The notes: generated by a model from the sequence alone, not told the origin. 11,707 bases of DNA from Candidatus Babelota bacterium (GCA_003174035.1 PRDV01000069.1:1-11707), one strand, 5' to 3'; shown: positions 1-7,081, numbered from the stretch's first letter. Numbers and translations: made by a program.

Positions 1-889
1 CTTTTTTCTCGGCAAGCTGTTCAACTAAACTTTCCACTAGTATCGGGTCGAAATTTTTGAGAGCAACATTTAACGCGGGCAAGCGACTTTGAAGCATTAC
101 ATTGGGATCGGCACCATGTTGTAGTAGTAAGTCGACCATAACCGCATCACATTGAGCAATGGCTGCTAAAAGCGGAGTTCCACTCTGAGCTTTTTCATTG
201 AGGTCCGTGAGAGCGTTTCGCGAAAGTAAATAGCGAGCGGCGCCATGGGAACCCTCCTCACTTGCAATATGCAGAGCTGTTCTTCCTTGCTTATCCACAT
301 CGTTAATATTCATTTTTTTATTGAGCAGAAATGTGAGTGAAGAGACATTATTATAATAGGCGGTATACATCAAAGCATTCCAACCCTCAGCCGTTGTTGT
401 TTTGTGCATATCAGCGCCATTCTCCAAAAGGGATTCTATGGCATCAAGCGAGCCTCTACAAGCTGCTGAAATAAGAGGCGTTGTTTCAAAGCTTTCCAGG
501 TTTACTTCTTTTTGAATGTCCGGGTATTCACGTATCCACTCGCCTATTATAGGAAAGGAACTCAGCTCGGCAGCAAGAATAAGACGCGGGCATTCCTCGT
601 GAGCAGCTTTATAGAGATTATACAATTCATCAAGTATGATATGTGCTATTTTTTTGTTGGTGAACTTTAGCATGAGATTAGCTGCTCTTTTAATTACATT
701 GGTAAAATTGATATATCCTTCTGATTCTAAGGAGTAATAAAGTATAAGACGCAGCATTTCCTCCGGGAGGGCGGGGTCATCTGAAACAAGGATGCTCTCT
801 GATGGATTTTGAGTGGTTGACAACTCTGCCGATTGGATGAAAGAGAAATAATGAATTAACAGTGCACTTATGATAACGATTTTTTTCAT
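1..889 (-). CDS. Secreted ankyrin-repeat protein with F-box-like segment (3' end outside window)
   Basis: The reading frame is open from ATG at 889-887 to the window edge, giving 296 residues without a stop, so the C-terminus is missing. Residues 1-20 form a signal peptide (MKK, then a hydrophobic stretch ending near FIQSA). Residues 41-54 read LPEEMLRLILYYSL, resembling the first helix of an F-box (LPxEx..IL). Residues 60-130 are helical with no clear assignment. Ankyrin repeats start near 136, with units at about 136-165 (TPLISAAC...LLENGAD), 169-198, 202-232 (GRTALHIASEEG), 237-265 (TPLLAA...LLLQHGADPN) and a further one running off the end. Ankyrin repeats bind proteins. A secreted copy in a host-dependent bacterium would suit a host-interaction role, but that is inference. 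A GGTG stretch about 7 bases before the ATG is a weak ribosome site. The ankyrin call is firm; the F-box call is tentative. Confidence 0.88.
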   Translation of the reverse strand, partial: MKKIVIISALLIHYFSFIQSAELSTTQNPSESILVSDDPALPEEMLRLILYYSLESEGYINFTNVIKRAANLMLKFTNKKIAHIILDELYNLYKAAHEECPRLILAAELSSFPIIGEWIREYPDIQKEVNLESFETTPLISAACRGSLDAIESLLENGADMHKTTTAEGWNALMYTAYYNNVSSLTFLLNKKMNINDVDKQGRTALHIASEEGSHGAARYLLSRNALTDLNEKAQSGTPLLAAIAQCDAVMVDLLLQHGADPNVMLQSRLPALNVALKNFDPILVESLVEQLAEKK

Positions 890-941
890 GATTCACCGCT
901 GGCTGTCTAAGATTCAACTTGTGCTTTTAACTTATTATCTC

Positions 942-970
942 AGCATACTTCAAAATTAATTTTTTTGCAA
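942..970 (-). promoter_or_regulatory. Putative promoter of the ankyrin gene
   Basis: On the minus strand TTGCAA (965-970) lies 17 bases from TATGCT (942-947), each matching the sigma-70 consensus at four of six positions. It is about 50 bases upstream of the start codon at 889. A second AT-rich candidate, GATAAT at 934-939, lacks a good -35 partner. Confidence 0.4.
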
Positions 971-1002
971 CTACAAAATTTGCTGGATTTTTATGGTATA
1001 AC

Positions 1003-1011
1003 TGCTATACT
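1003..1011 (+). promoter_or_regulatory. Extended -10 promoter of the glycosylase gene
   Basis: TGC followed by TATACT (1006-1011) is a close match to an extended -10 element (TGn TATAAT), 23 bases before the ATG at 1035. No convincing -35 box is present at 17 bases (TTGCTG at 980-985 is 20 bases away), which extended -10 promoters tolerate. The divergent ankyrin promoter lies just upstream in the same spacer. Confidence 0.5.
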
Positions 1012-1034
1012 CTTCTGAAAGAAAGGGCTATTAC

Positions 1035-1889
1035 ATGCATTCAGTTCTCTCAAAGTCTTCTTCACCACTGTTTGTAAATACCTCGCAAGGGAGAGCCTCT
1101 TTTAAAACGGCCATTTATGATTATTATAGAGAAAATAAGCGGTCCTTCGCATGGCGACATGTAGATGATCCTTATTTTGTCGTTGTTTCGGAAATTATGC
1201 TGCAGCAAACGCAAACTGATCGCGTTAAAGAAAAATATGAGCAGTTTATTCGGGAATTTCCCAATATAGCGGTACTTGCACAAGCTCCTTTAGCTGAAGT
1301 GATAACGGTATGGCAAGGACTTGGGTATAATCGACGGGCACTAGCTTTACATAGTTTTGCGCAACGGGTGTTGCACGAATATGAAGGTAGCGTTCCCGCA
1401 CAGCCTGCCATACTAGAAACATTTAAAGGCATAGGACCTGCAACGGCTGCATCAATTTGCGCATTTGCCTTTAATAAACCGACGTTGTTTATTGAGACAA
1501 ATATTCGAACCGTATTCATTCACTGTTTTTTCCCAGCTGGTGCCGTAGTGCACGATAAAGAAATACTGCCGCTCGTTGAAGCTACCCTTGATAGTAAGGA
1601 TTCACGTAATTGGTATTATGCATTAATGGATTACGGCGTCATGCTCAAGAAAACGCACAAAAATCCGAGCAGAAAAAGCGCGCATTATGCTGTGCAGAGC
1701 CGCTTTGAAGGATCAGATAGGCAAGTACGAGGTCGCATTCTTAAGATGTTGGTAGAAACACCTCGTTTGGCTGCAGATAGTTTCATAGAAGGAATTGAAC
1801 GTAGCCCAGAGAAAATAATCTCACTTTTGTGCGATCTTGAATCTGAGGGGTTTATCAGACAGTATAACGGGATCTATTCGCTCTCATAA
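1035..1889 (+). CDS. mutY: MutY-like HhH-GPD DNA glycosylase lacking the Fe-S cluster motif
   Basis: This is a base-excision repair glycosylase of the HhH-GPD superfamily. By similarity it removes adenine mispaired with 8-oxoguanine or guanine. Seen in the protein (284 aa): FAWR and DPY at 38-47, the signature SEIMLQQTQ at 52-60 with the presumed catalytic Glu53, QGLGYNRRA at 94-102, and the helix-hairpin-helix FKGIGPATAA at 130-139. The motif FIETNIRTVF (152-161) puts Glu154 where MutY/Nth enzymes normally have the catalytic Asp. After MDYGVMLKK (198-206) the usual four Fe-S cysteines are absent, and the segment reads QSRFEGSDRQVRGR at 221-234. The last 55 residues look like a small winged helix, not the MutT-like 8-oxoG-sensing domain, so the protein is shorter than the usual 350 or so residues. 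The start is supported by AAAGGG seven bases upstream. It could be a separate HhH-GPD subfamily with another substrate. Confidence 0.88.
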   Translation: MHSVLSKSSSPLFVNTSQGRASFKTAIYDYYRENKRSFAWRHVDDPYFVVVSEIMLQQTQTDRVKEKYEQFIREFPNIAVLAQAPLAEVITVWQGLGYNRRALALHSFAQRVLHEYEGSVPAQPAILETFKGIGPATAASICAFAFNKPTLFIETNIRTVFIHCFFPAGAVVHDKEILPLVEATLDSKDSRNWYYALMDYGVMLKKTHKNPSRKSAHYAVQSRFEGSDRQVRGRILKMLVETPRLAADSFIEGIERSPEKIISLLCDLESEGFIRQYNGIYSLS

Positions 1890-1969
1890 TTGACAGAATT
1901 GGTGATTGCCATTAAGGTAGATACAAGGGTACATCGTGCCAGACACATCACGTCACAAGAAAGGCCTTC

Positions 1970-2326
1970 ATGACTCATCTTTATGAACATGTTCTTCTGA
2001 TAATAGACACGCTAATTTCTCTTGCGGGCATTTTGGTCATTGCCTATGGAGTAGCCAAAGCATTTTACCTTTATATAAAAGGGCTTTTAGGCATGCCGAT
2101 TGATATTAATCGTATACGATTAGAGCTTGGGTATGCGATAATCCTAGGTCTAGAATTTTTCGTGGCGGCAGATATCATCGAATCAGTCATTAGACCAACT
2201 TTTTATGATATTGGTATGCTTGCAGCGCTTGTTTTAATTAGAACCTTTTTAAGCTATTTTCTTAATCTGGAGCTTCAAGATCTTGCTCCGGAGAAACAAG
2301 AAGCAATCAAAAATATTGCAGAGTGA
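1970..2326 (+). CDS. DUF1622 family membrane protein
   Basis: This is a 118-residue integral membrane protein with three predicted helices at about 8-36, 53-75 and 80-101. The sequence LELGYAIILGLEFFVAADII (51-70) followed by IRTFLSYFL (90-98) matches what I recall of the DUF1622 family (R-x-x-LG...LEF..AADI...IRT.L..FL). The biochemical role of that family is not established. The ATG is preceded by AAGAAAGG with five bases of spacing. The gene lies 80 bases after the glycosylase on the same strand, with no hairpin between, so the two may be co-transcribed. Its TGA stop directly abuts the stop of the convergent gene at 2327, leaving no room for a terminator. Confidence 0.85.
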   Translation: MTHLYEHVLLIIDTLISLAGILVIAYGVAKAFYLYIKGLLGMPIDINRIRLELGYAIILGLEFFVAADIIESVIRPTFYDIGMLAALVLIRTFLSYFLNLELQDLAPEKQEAIKNIAE

Positions 2327-2914
2327 TTACTTCACCGCTGCTAACGCTGCTTGCTCACTGCGCAATTTGGCTTCAAGACCTTCTCTTTTATTAGCCCAGT
2401 TGTGCAGCAAGGTATTGAGCGTTGAAAGTTCAGCTGGATTCTTTCTTCCTTTTTGCTTTTCAAGAAGAGCTTGTGCCCGTTTCGATTCTTTTATTTGTGC
2501 TTGAAGATCAGCGACGCTGAAGGTTAATTGTGCTCTACGGATGCGTTGTGCTTCATCTTGCGCTGTTGTTATGGGATGTCGTGCAATATCCATACTTTCT
2601 CCGCGCGCAGTCTTCAACTGATCAATCACGTGTTGATGAGCTTCGTTAAGGCCTTCAATAAATGTTTGGCTTGCATCAATGATGGTATTGTACTGATTTG
2701 ATTGAGCCTTCGTTATTCCAGCAGACTTTTTTTTAAGCGCTGCAGCTAATCGATCCTGGCTTTTATTTATTTTTTTTTCGGGCGTTGTTTTTTTTGCCTC
2801 AAGTCCTGCAATGGTTTGCTGTATGAAGTGTTCATAGCGGCTCGGTTTGAACTGGATTTGTTGGCAGATAGTCATGCTGGAAATTGCAAGAATAGTTATG
2901 ATACTTTGTTTCAT
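2327..2914 (-). CDS. Secreted coiled-coil protein of unknown function
   Basis: I do not recognise this 195-residue protein. Residues 1-18 look like a signal peptide (MKQS, hydrophobic core, ending near TICQQ). The rest is highly charged and predicted helical, rich in Ala, Lys, Gln and Glu. Coiled-coil-like stretches occur at about 50-68 and 120-195 (for example LQAQIKESKRAQALLEKQK, 137-155). The only two cysteines are absent from the mature part or lie at the signal-peptide boundary (Cys17). A mature elongated helical protein of the periplasm or cell surface is the most that can be said. The start is firmly set by a perfect AAGGAGG six bases upstream of the ATG (2921-2927), the best Shine-Dalgarno in the window, which suggests strong translation. 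Confidence 0.8.
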   Translation of the reverse strand: MKQSIITILAISSMTICQQIQFKPSRYEHFIQQTIAGLEAKKTTPEKKINKSQDRLAAALKKKSAGITKAQSNQYNTIIDASQTFIEGLNEAHQHVIDQLKTARGESMDIARHPITTAQDEAQRIRRAQLTFSVADLQAQIKESKRAQALLEKQKGRKNPAELSTLNTLLHNWANKREGLEAKLRSEQAALAAVK

Positions 2915-2937
2915 AGGGTGCCTCCTTATTTTCTTCT

Positions 2938-2967
2938 AGTATAAAGGAGTGGTTCACTCAAAAACAA
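2938..2967 (-). promoter_or_regulatory. Putative promoter of the coiled-coil gene
   Basis: On the minus strand TTGTTT (2962-2967) is 18 bases from TATACT (2938-2943), placed about 24 bases before the ATG at 2914. The -10 box is good and the -35 box moderate. The -35 lies inside the first copy of the 33-bp tandem repeat. Confidence 0.5.
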
Positions 2968-3013
2968 TAGTTCATACATTATGTAGGGACTCACTAGAAA
3001 TAGTTCATACATT
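2951..3013. repeat. Two diverged tandem copies of a 33-bp unit
   Basis: The 15-base string AATAGTTCATACATT occurs at 2966-2980 and again, perfectly, at 2999-3013, a period of 33 bases. Upstream of each copy a shorter match (ACTCA at 2956-2960 and 2989-2993) keeps the same register. The second copy ends exactly where the stop codon of the downstream-facing M50 gene begins. The array sits in the promoter region of the coiled-coil gene. Confidence 0.75.
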
Positions 3014-3625
3014 CTAAAAAACGAGAAAGTGGTCCAGAAGCCCTATAGTAATTATTATGGTGGCCAAGAAGGCCTTCTGTATTGCAGGAATCATAAGAAG
3101 TATGATAAGCAGAAAGAAGCCCAATTGAGCAAACTTTCTATAAGTCCCTTGCCATGATTCTGGGAGCAAGGCTGCGAGTGTGTGGCTCCCGTCGAGAGGT
3201 GGAATGGGAATAAGATTAAAAACGCCGAGCATCACATTGATCCAAACCGATGTTTGAAAAAAAGGAAGCAAAAAAGATTGAGTAGCTGCTGTGGCGGGGG
3301 TATAATGCACCGCATATAAAAACAAAAGAGCAAGGAAAAAATTGGAAAGCGGTCCGGCAAATCCCACTAAGATGGAATAAAGACGAGGATGTGAGAAATT
3401 GCGTGGATCAAAGGGTACAGGCTTGGCCCAACCAAATCGCACAAGTATGAGAAAGAGAAGCCCAAGTGGATCAATATGGGCAAGGGGATTAAGGGTGAGC
3501 CTTCCTAATCGTTTGGCGGTATTATCTCCTAACAGATACGCCGTCAAGGCATGACAGAATTCATGGAACGTCAGAGCGATCAGGAAGGCGCCGATAGTTA
3601 TTGCATAATAAAGAATCGTGTTCAC
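3014..3625 (-). CDS. Site-2 protease family (M50) intramembrane zinc metallopeptidase
   Basis: This is a 203-residue polytopic membrane protease of the S2P/M50 superfamily, which cleaves substrates within or near the membrane. Zinc-site residues are clear: HEFCH at 21-25 (His21, Glu22, His25) in the first helix and NLIPIPPLDG at 137-146 with Asp145 as the third ligand. Other family signatures are GRLTLNPLAHIDPLG (41-55), WAKPVPFDP (66-74) and GFAGPLSNF (88-96). No PDZ or CBS domain is present, so this is the minimal compact type, common in bacteria and of unknown substrate. The start is GTG, supported by AAGGA six bases upstream. It precedes the coiled-coil gene on the same strand by 99 bases, but that gene has its own promoter-like element. 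Confidence 0.95.
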   Translation of the reverse strand: MNTILYYAITIGAFLIALTFHEFCHALTAYLLGDNTAKRLGRLTLNPLAHIDPLGLLFLILVRFGWAKPVPFDPRNFSHPRLYSILVGFAGPLSNFFLALLFLYAVHYTPATAATQSFLLPFFQTSVWINVMLGVFNLIPIPPLDGSHTLAALLPESWQGTYRKFAQLGFFLLIILLMIPAIQKAFLATIIITIGLLDHFLVF

Positions 3626-3805
3626 GAGAAATCCTTGATTATCGAAAAATTCTTATTCTAATATTGCATGATTCCAGTGGTTTTTTGAAGAGTTTTAAAA
3701 AGATATGTAGAGCATGTTTCATCTGAAGAGACCGCGACTAAAATGCGCACTACGTTTGTTTTTCGTTATAGCAAGTGCGGTCTTGCAAGGTCAAATCGGT
3801 AACCT
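3626..3805. other. Spacer between M50 gene and pseudogene
   Basis: No credible gene is seen here. A short inverted repeat, GCAAG-6-CTTGC, is at 3771-3786. An outer pairing, GACCGC (3730-3735) with GCGGTC (3777-3782), lies around it. There is no T-run, so it is not a convincing terminator. No good promoter for the M50 gene could be picked out. Confidence 0.35.
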
Positions 3806-4109
3806 CTATGTGTAAGCTAACTTTTCTAATCTTATCTCTGCTTGTATTGCAAAAGACCACATCTCTCCTTGTGAATGATCCCTGGCAATGCGGGAACAGA
3901 ATTTCATTAGTCGCTTTCCTGCAAAGGGATCTAGTTTTTCTAAAGAATCTACACTTAGAGTTAACGTTTCCTGAAATGCCTGAACGTTGCCACTCAATAA
4001 AACCCGTAGGGTTTTGAACTGCGCAGATGGTTTGGGCATTACTCACTTCCATTGTATTGAGATGGGCTGCAATAGCTACCAAGCTTAGTAATAGTATGCT
4101 CTGTTTAAT
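3806..4109 (-). pseudogene. Deletion remnant of a paralogue of the 4148-5680 gene
   Basis: Two pieces of the neighbouring gene are joined here in different frames. The 5' piece (4109 down to about 4001) reads IKQSILLLSLVAIAAHLNTMEVSN...QNPTGF. It matches the signal peptide and N-terminus of the intact protein (MKLSIVLISL...AAHLNAMEVSD...QNPTGF). The 3' piece (about 3990 down to 3806) reads GNVQAFQETLTLSVDSLEK...and matches its C-terminus (GNVQAFQETVTLSVQALEK). Roughly residues 39-451 of the full-length protein, about 1.2 kb, are missing, and the junction shifts the frame. The original ATG position is now ATT (4107-4109). The fragment lies 38 bases downstream of the intact copy in the same direction, consistent with an old tandem duplication. 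A 77-residue product from ATG 4039 is conceivable but has no independent support. Confidence 0.85.
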
Positions 4110-4147
4110 GATTTGGCCTCTACACAGCTACATTAAAAGCTGAATAC

Positions 4148-5680
4148 TTAAAAAGATGAATCCAATTTATCCTCTGCGTCTCTCGCCAAAGAAAACATCT
4201 CGTTTTGATTATAATCCATGGCCATACGAGCAATGTACTTCATAAGACCTTTTCCTAAAATGGGATTTTGCTTTTCTAAAGCTTGTACACTTAAAGTTAC
4301 CGTTTCCTGAAATGCCTGAACATTGCCAATTCTTAGAGCAAGAAGGGTAGGGATGATGTTACAAGCTCCGAAATAGTTCAGATGCTGAGCAGCGAGCATT
4401 TTTATGTCCCCAATAGCACCCGCTTCGCAGGCAGCGATGAAATCTATGAACCAGCGTGAATTGGGATATTCGGTAGAGCGGTACATTTCTCTAAAAAACT
4501 CCTTCCAAAATTCATCCAGCACAATAGGAGTAGCTAGGGAGAATTGACCGGCGGTCATTATACATATTTTTTCGCGAGCGGAGCTAAGCTTAAATGCAGG
4601 CAAAATGACCTTTGCTAAATCCTTGTTGTCTTCAAGTGCAGCATGGCAAAGGAGTGTAGTAATGATTATGGGCGAAGGCTGTAAAGAGAGCAATTCTTCA
4701 ACAAGCTTTGTGTGCCCTTGTAGTGCAGCGAATAGGATTGCTGTATCTATCACCGATGCAGTACGCTTGTTTGCAAAATGCTCTGCAAGGAGAAAGTTAA
4801 TTTTTTGCAGATCGCCCTCTTCTGCCGCAGCTAAAACTTGCGCAATATTCTTGCACAGGTTAGGCTCAGTTCGTATTCTTCCAAGTAACCCAAGGGGTAT
4901 AACCTCTGCGGCTCCCTCGCGCAGTGTTTTTTCGTAGCATTTTTCAAGTGCAAATTCTTGCTTGATTTCATTTTTAGGTAACTCTATGTTTGCATTTGCA
5001 GCATAAAGACGAGTAAGGTGCCCTGTCAAACCCAAGAGATCGTCGCTTACTTCTTGTAAGAGTGCGAGATTATCGGGATTTCTTAGGCTATTAACAAAAT
5101 CATCGTTAAGGAAGGCGCGGGCAAAATCGCCATCATTAGTAAAACGCCCTGCAAGGCGGGTAATGCGTGGGCAGTTGTCAAGAAATGCAGGGACTAAAAG
5201 GTCTTGAAAAATAGTATCTTCCATGAACCATTGCTGCATAGTTCGGGGTATGTTTAAAACTTTTACCGTAGATTTTTCCGCATTGAGCGGTTTTTCTCGA
5301 TTTTTCATTTTTTTGACGAGATCGAACAAAATACTATGCACATCCCTTCTGGTGTTTAGGGTATAAAGCAGCCAAGGGATATGCTTGTCAAAGACTTCTG
5401 TGAATTTTTTTTCCTCCAATGGAATCGCTGTATAATTTTTAGAAAACATTGGATGGATACAATGTAGCTCACCTAATCGTTTAAAAAGCTGCATAAGAGT
5501 TGGTGCTTGATCTACTGCAGCGGGCACCATATGAGTGAGAAGCTCTTTTTGCATATCATTTGGTAGGTCAGTAAAACCCGTAGGATTTTGGTTTACTGAG
5601 GCTTCTATATCGCTGACTTCCATCGCATTGAGATGAGCCGCGCCTAAAGTTAAGCTTATTAATACTATGCTCAGTTTCAT
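4148..5680 (-). CDS. Secreted protein with F-box-like and ankyrin-like segments
   Basis: This is a 510-residue protein with no confident family. Residues 1-19 form a signal peptide (MKLSIVLISL...AHLNA). Residues 39-52 read LPNDMQKELLTHMV, followed by LMQLFKRLGELHCIHPMFS (62-80). This is F-box-like, and the same element follows the signal peptide of the ankyrin protein at 1-889. The middle (about 85-270) is helical with no match. From about 277 there are degenerate ankyrin-type helix pairs: IAQVLAAAEEGDLQKINFLLAE (279-300), DTAILFAALQGHTKLVEELLSL (312-333), LLCHAALEDNKDLAKVIL (343-360) and FIAACEAGAIGDIKMLAAQHL (414-434). A protein-binding, possibly host-directed role is inferred from architecture only. 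AAGGA eight bases before the ATG supports the start. The gene has a strong promoter, and a decayed paralogue lies downstream. Confidence 0.82.
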   Translation of the reverse strand: MKLSIVLISLTLGAAHLNAMEVSDIEASVNQNPTGFTDLPNDMQKELLTHMVPAAVDQAPTLMQLFKRLGELHCIHPMFSKNYTAIPLEEKKFTEVFDKHIPWLLYTLNTRRDVHSILFDLVKKMKNREKPLNAEKSTVKVLNIPRTMQQWFMEDTIFQDLLVPAFLDNCPRITRLAGRFTNDGDFARAFLNDDFVNSLRNPDNLALLQEVSDDLLGLTGHLTRLYAANANIELPKNEIKQEFALEKCYEKTLREGAAEVIPLGLLGRIRTEPNLCKNIAQVLAAAEEGDLQKINFLLAEHFANKRTASVIDTAILFAALQGHTKLVEELLSLQPSPIIITTLLCHAALEDNKDLAKVILPAFKLSSAREKICIMTAGQFSLATPIVLDEFWKEFFREMYRSTEYPNSRWFIDFIAACEAGAIGDIKMLAAQHLNYFGACNIIPTLLALRIGNVQAFQETVTLSVQALEKQNPILGKGLMKYIARMAMDYNQNEMFSLARDAEDKLDSSF

Positions 5681-5725
5681 CTTTGGGTCCTTCGAATATT
5701 CTATTAGATTTTATTTTTTTATTTA

Positions 5726-5754
5726 ATTATATACCCTGTCTCATAATTAGTCAA
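5726..5754 (-). promoter_or_regulatory. Near-consensus sigma-70 promoter of the 510-residue secreted protein
   Basis: On the minus strand TTGACT (5749-5754) is exactly 17 bases from a perfect TATAAT (5726-5731), with a GGGTA just before the -10. It lies about 45 bases upstream of the ATG at 5680. This is the best promoter match in the window. Confidence 0.8.
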
Positions 5755-5796
5755 CCTTGAGTTATCATAGTGAAATATACTCATGATATGGGCTTC

Positions 5797-5825
5797 TTGC
5801 TAATCTTGCCTATCTGCAGTATAGT
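5797..5825 (+). promoter_or_regulatory. Putative promoter of the NlpC/P60 gene
   Basis: TTGCTA (5797-5802) is 17 bases from TATAGT (5820-5825), ending 26 bases before the ATG at 5852. Agreement with consensus is four and five of six. It faces away from the promoter at 5726-5754, so the two genes are divergently transcribed from separate elements. Confidence 0.5.
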
Positions 5826-5851
5826 TAAGTTTCTAATAAATAGGTATATCG

Positions 5852-7081
5852 ATGGTATATGTCACGCGATTAGTTATTACAGCAGCTCTTTTATACGCCC
5901 CGTTGTTTCTTTATGCACAATCACCGCGGGGTATACCTGCACTTGTGGCAGTACCTGTTGTCGATTTAGCGGCAAGTTCACTCTGTAAGGGTAAAGAACC
6001 GGTTGTACAAAAATATGATTTTCCTTTTGCTCCGGATAAAGGGCATGATTCGTGCTTGCGGGTGCATCAGCTTAAATTTAATGAAACAGTTATCATAGTT
6101 TCAGATCCATCTCTTGCTGAGGTTGAATGCGTTGCATCAAATTTTTACTATCTTGATAAGCATACTAAGAAACGAAGTAATTTTTGGATGCTGAAAGAGC
6201 ATCTTGTTCCTTTAAAGAAGCTTGCACAAACAATCGATCTTACCCATATTCCTCAGCCTATTTCATTGCAACAATTGCCTCGAGAGTATAATAAACATGT
6301 CCTCACGCTTACCATGCCATGGCAGGATAGAAAATCAAACAACACCTACTCAGTAGGTACTAGGTTTTGCCGGTGTCCATCCCGTGATACGAAAGATACC
6401 TACGCGGTGTATCTGATTAATGGGAAGAATTGTTCTGAAGAAGTGGCGAATATTGCAAGAACAAAAGCATTGGTTCATTATCCTACAACCCCTCAAAAGG
6501 CAACTGAGCTTTTTGTAATACTTCTTAAAAAATGGGCCCATCAGAAGGAGATGATTCCTTATGTGTATGGGGGGTGTAGCTTTATCCAAACTACCGGTGA
6601 TCGTGGTTTTTACCGCGGTAAGTCAAGAAAGTATGGCCATCCTACTGCCTTTTGGCAACGCAAAGGAACTTTCAGTAAGCCGCTTGCTGGTTTTGATTGC
6701 TCAGGGCTTGTGCTAACGGCTGCTCAGGTTTCGGGAATACCGTATTATTGCAAAAATACCTATGCTCTCATGAAGCAGTTACGACCACTTGAGATAGATG
6801 AACCTTTAGAAAAGGGTGATTTGCTCTGGTACAACCATCATGTAATGATAGTGAGCGATGTAAGTAAGAATCTTTTAATAGAAGCAGTAGGGTATGATAG
6901 TGGTTATGGCAAGCTGCATGAAATCGAAGTAAAAAAACTATTTCGGGGGATCACCGATTATAAAGGACTCATTAAAGCGCATCATACTAAGCATGCTCTC
7001 ATGAGGCTTAATAGTAAGGGTAAGCCGTATAAGACTATTCATCGACTGAAGATTTTAAAACTAAAAAGCGTATGGGAATAA
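5852..7081 (+). CDS. Secreted NlpC/P60 (C40) peptidoglycan endopeptidase with SH3-like domains
   Basis: This is a 409-residue secreted cysteine peptidase that by family cleaves peptide stems of peptidoglycan. Residues 1-22 form a signal peptide (hydrophobic to FLYAQ). About 45-120 and 130-210 look like two SH3-type beta domains (VECVASNFYYL, FWMLKEHLVPL; then TYSVGTRFC, TYAVYLING). The catalytic domain starts near 215. It contains PYVYGG (236-241), FDCSGLVLTA (281-290) with nucleophile Cys283, KGDLLWYNHHVMIV (321-334) with general base His330, and LLIEAVGYDSGYG (341-353) holding the third active-site position, here Glu344. This order (SH3, SH3, NlpC/P60) is that of YkfC-like L-Ala-gamma-D-Glu endopeptidases. 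An insertion (about 242-278, Gly/Arg/Lys-rich) precedes the catalytic Cys. The ribosome site is weak (AGG), but an in-frame TAA 15 bases upstream makes this the first possible ATG. A strong hairpin follows the stop. Confidence 0.93.
   Translation: MVYVTRLVITAALLYAPLFLYAQSPRGIPALVAVPVVDLAASSLCKGKEPVVQKYDFPFAPDKGHDSCLRVHQLKFNETVIIVSDPSLAEVECVASNFYYLDKHTKKRSNFWMLKEHLVPLKKLAQTIDLTHIPQPISLQQLPREYNKHVLTLTMPWQDRKSNNTYSVGTRFCRCPSRDTKDTYAVYLINGKNCSEEVANIARTKALVHYPTTPQKATELFVILLKKWAHQKEMIPYVYGGCSFIQTTGDRGFYRGKSRKYGHPTAFWQRKGTFSKPLAGFDCSGLVLTAAQVSGIPYYCKNTYALMKQLRPLEIDEPLEKGDLLWYNHHVMIVSDVSKNLLIEAVGYDSGYGKLHEIEVKKLFRGITDYKGLIKAHHTKHALMRLNSKGKPYKTIHRLKILKLKSVWE

Noticed and set aside
2283..2504. 73-residue plus-strand frame overlapping the end of the DUF1622 gene
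   Set aside because: It runs antisense through the coiled-coil gene and has no ribosome site at its start.
3730..3786. Nested inverted repeats downstream of the pseudogene as a terminator or small RNA
   Set aside because: Stems are only 5-6 bp with large loops and there is no T-run; this can arise by chance.
3750..4082. 110-residue minus-strand reading frame starting at TTG
   Set aside because: Only its first 25 or so residues match the paralogue; after the deletion junction it reads out of frame through the remnant C-terminus, so it is part of the pseudogene, not a gene.
4605..4937. 110-residue plus-strand frame
   Set aside because: It lies wholly antisense inside the 510-residue gene, is Ser/Ala-rich as expected from antisense of an Ala/Leu-rich protein, and has no ribosome site.
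5757..5781. TTGAGT ... TATACT as the NlpC/P60 promoter
   Set aside because: The spacing is only 13 bases, too short for a sigma-70 promoter; the pair at 5797-5825 has 17.
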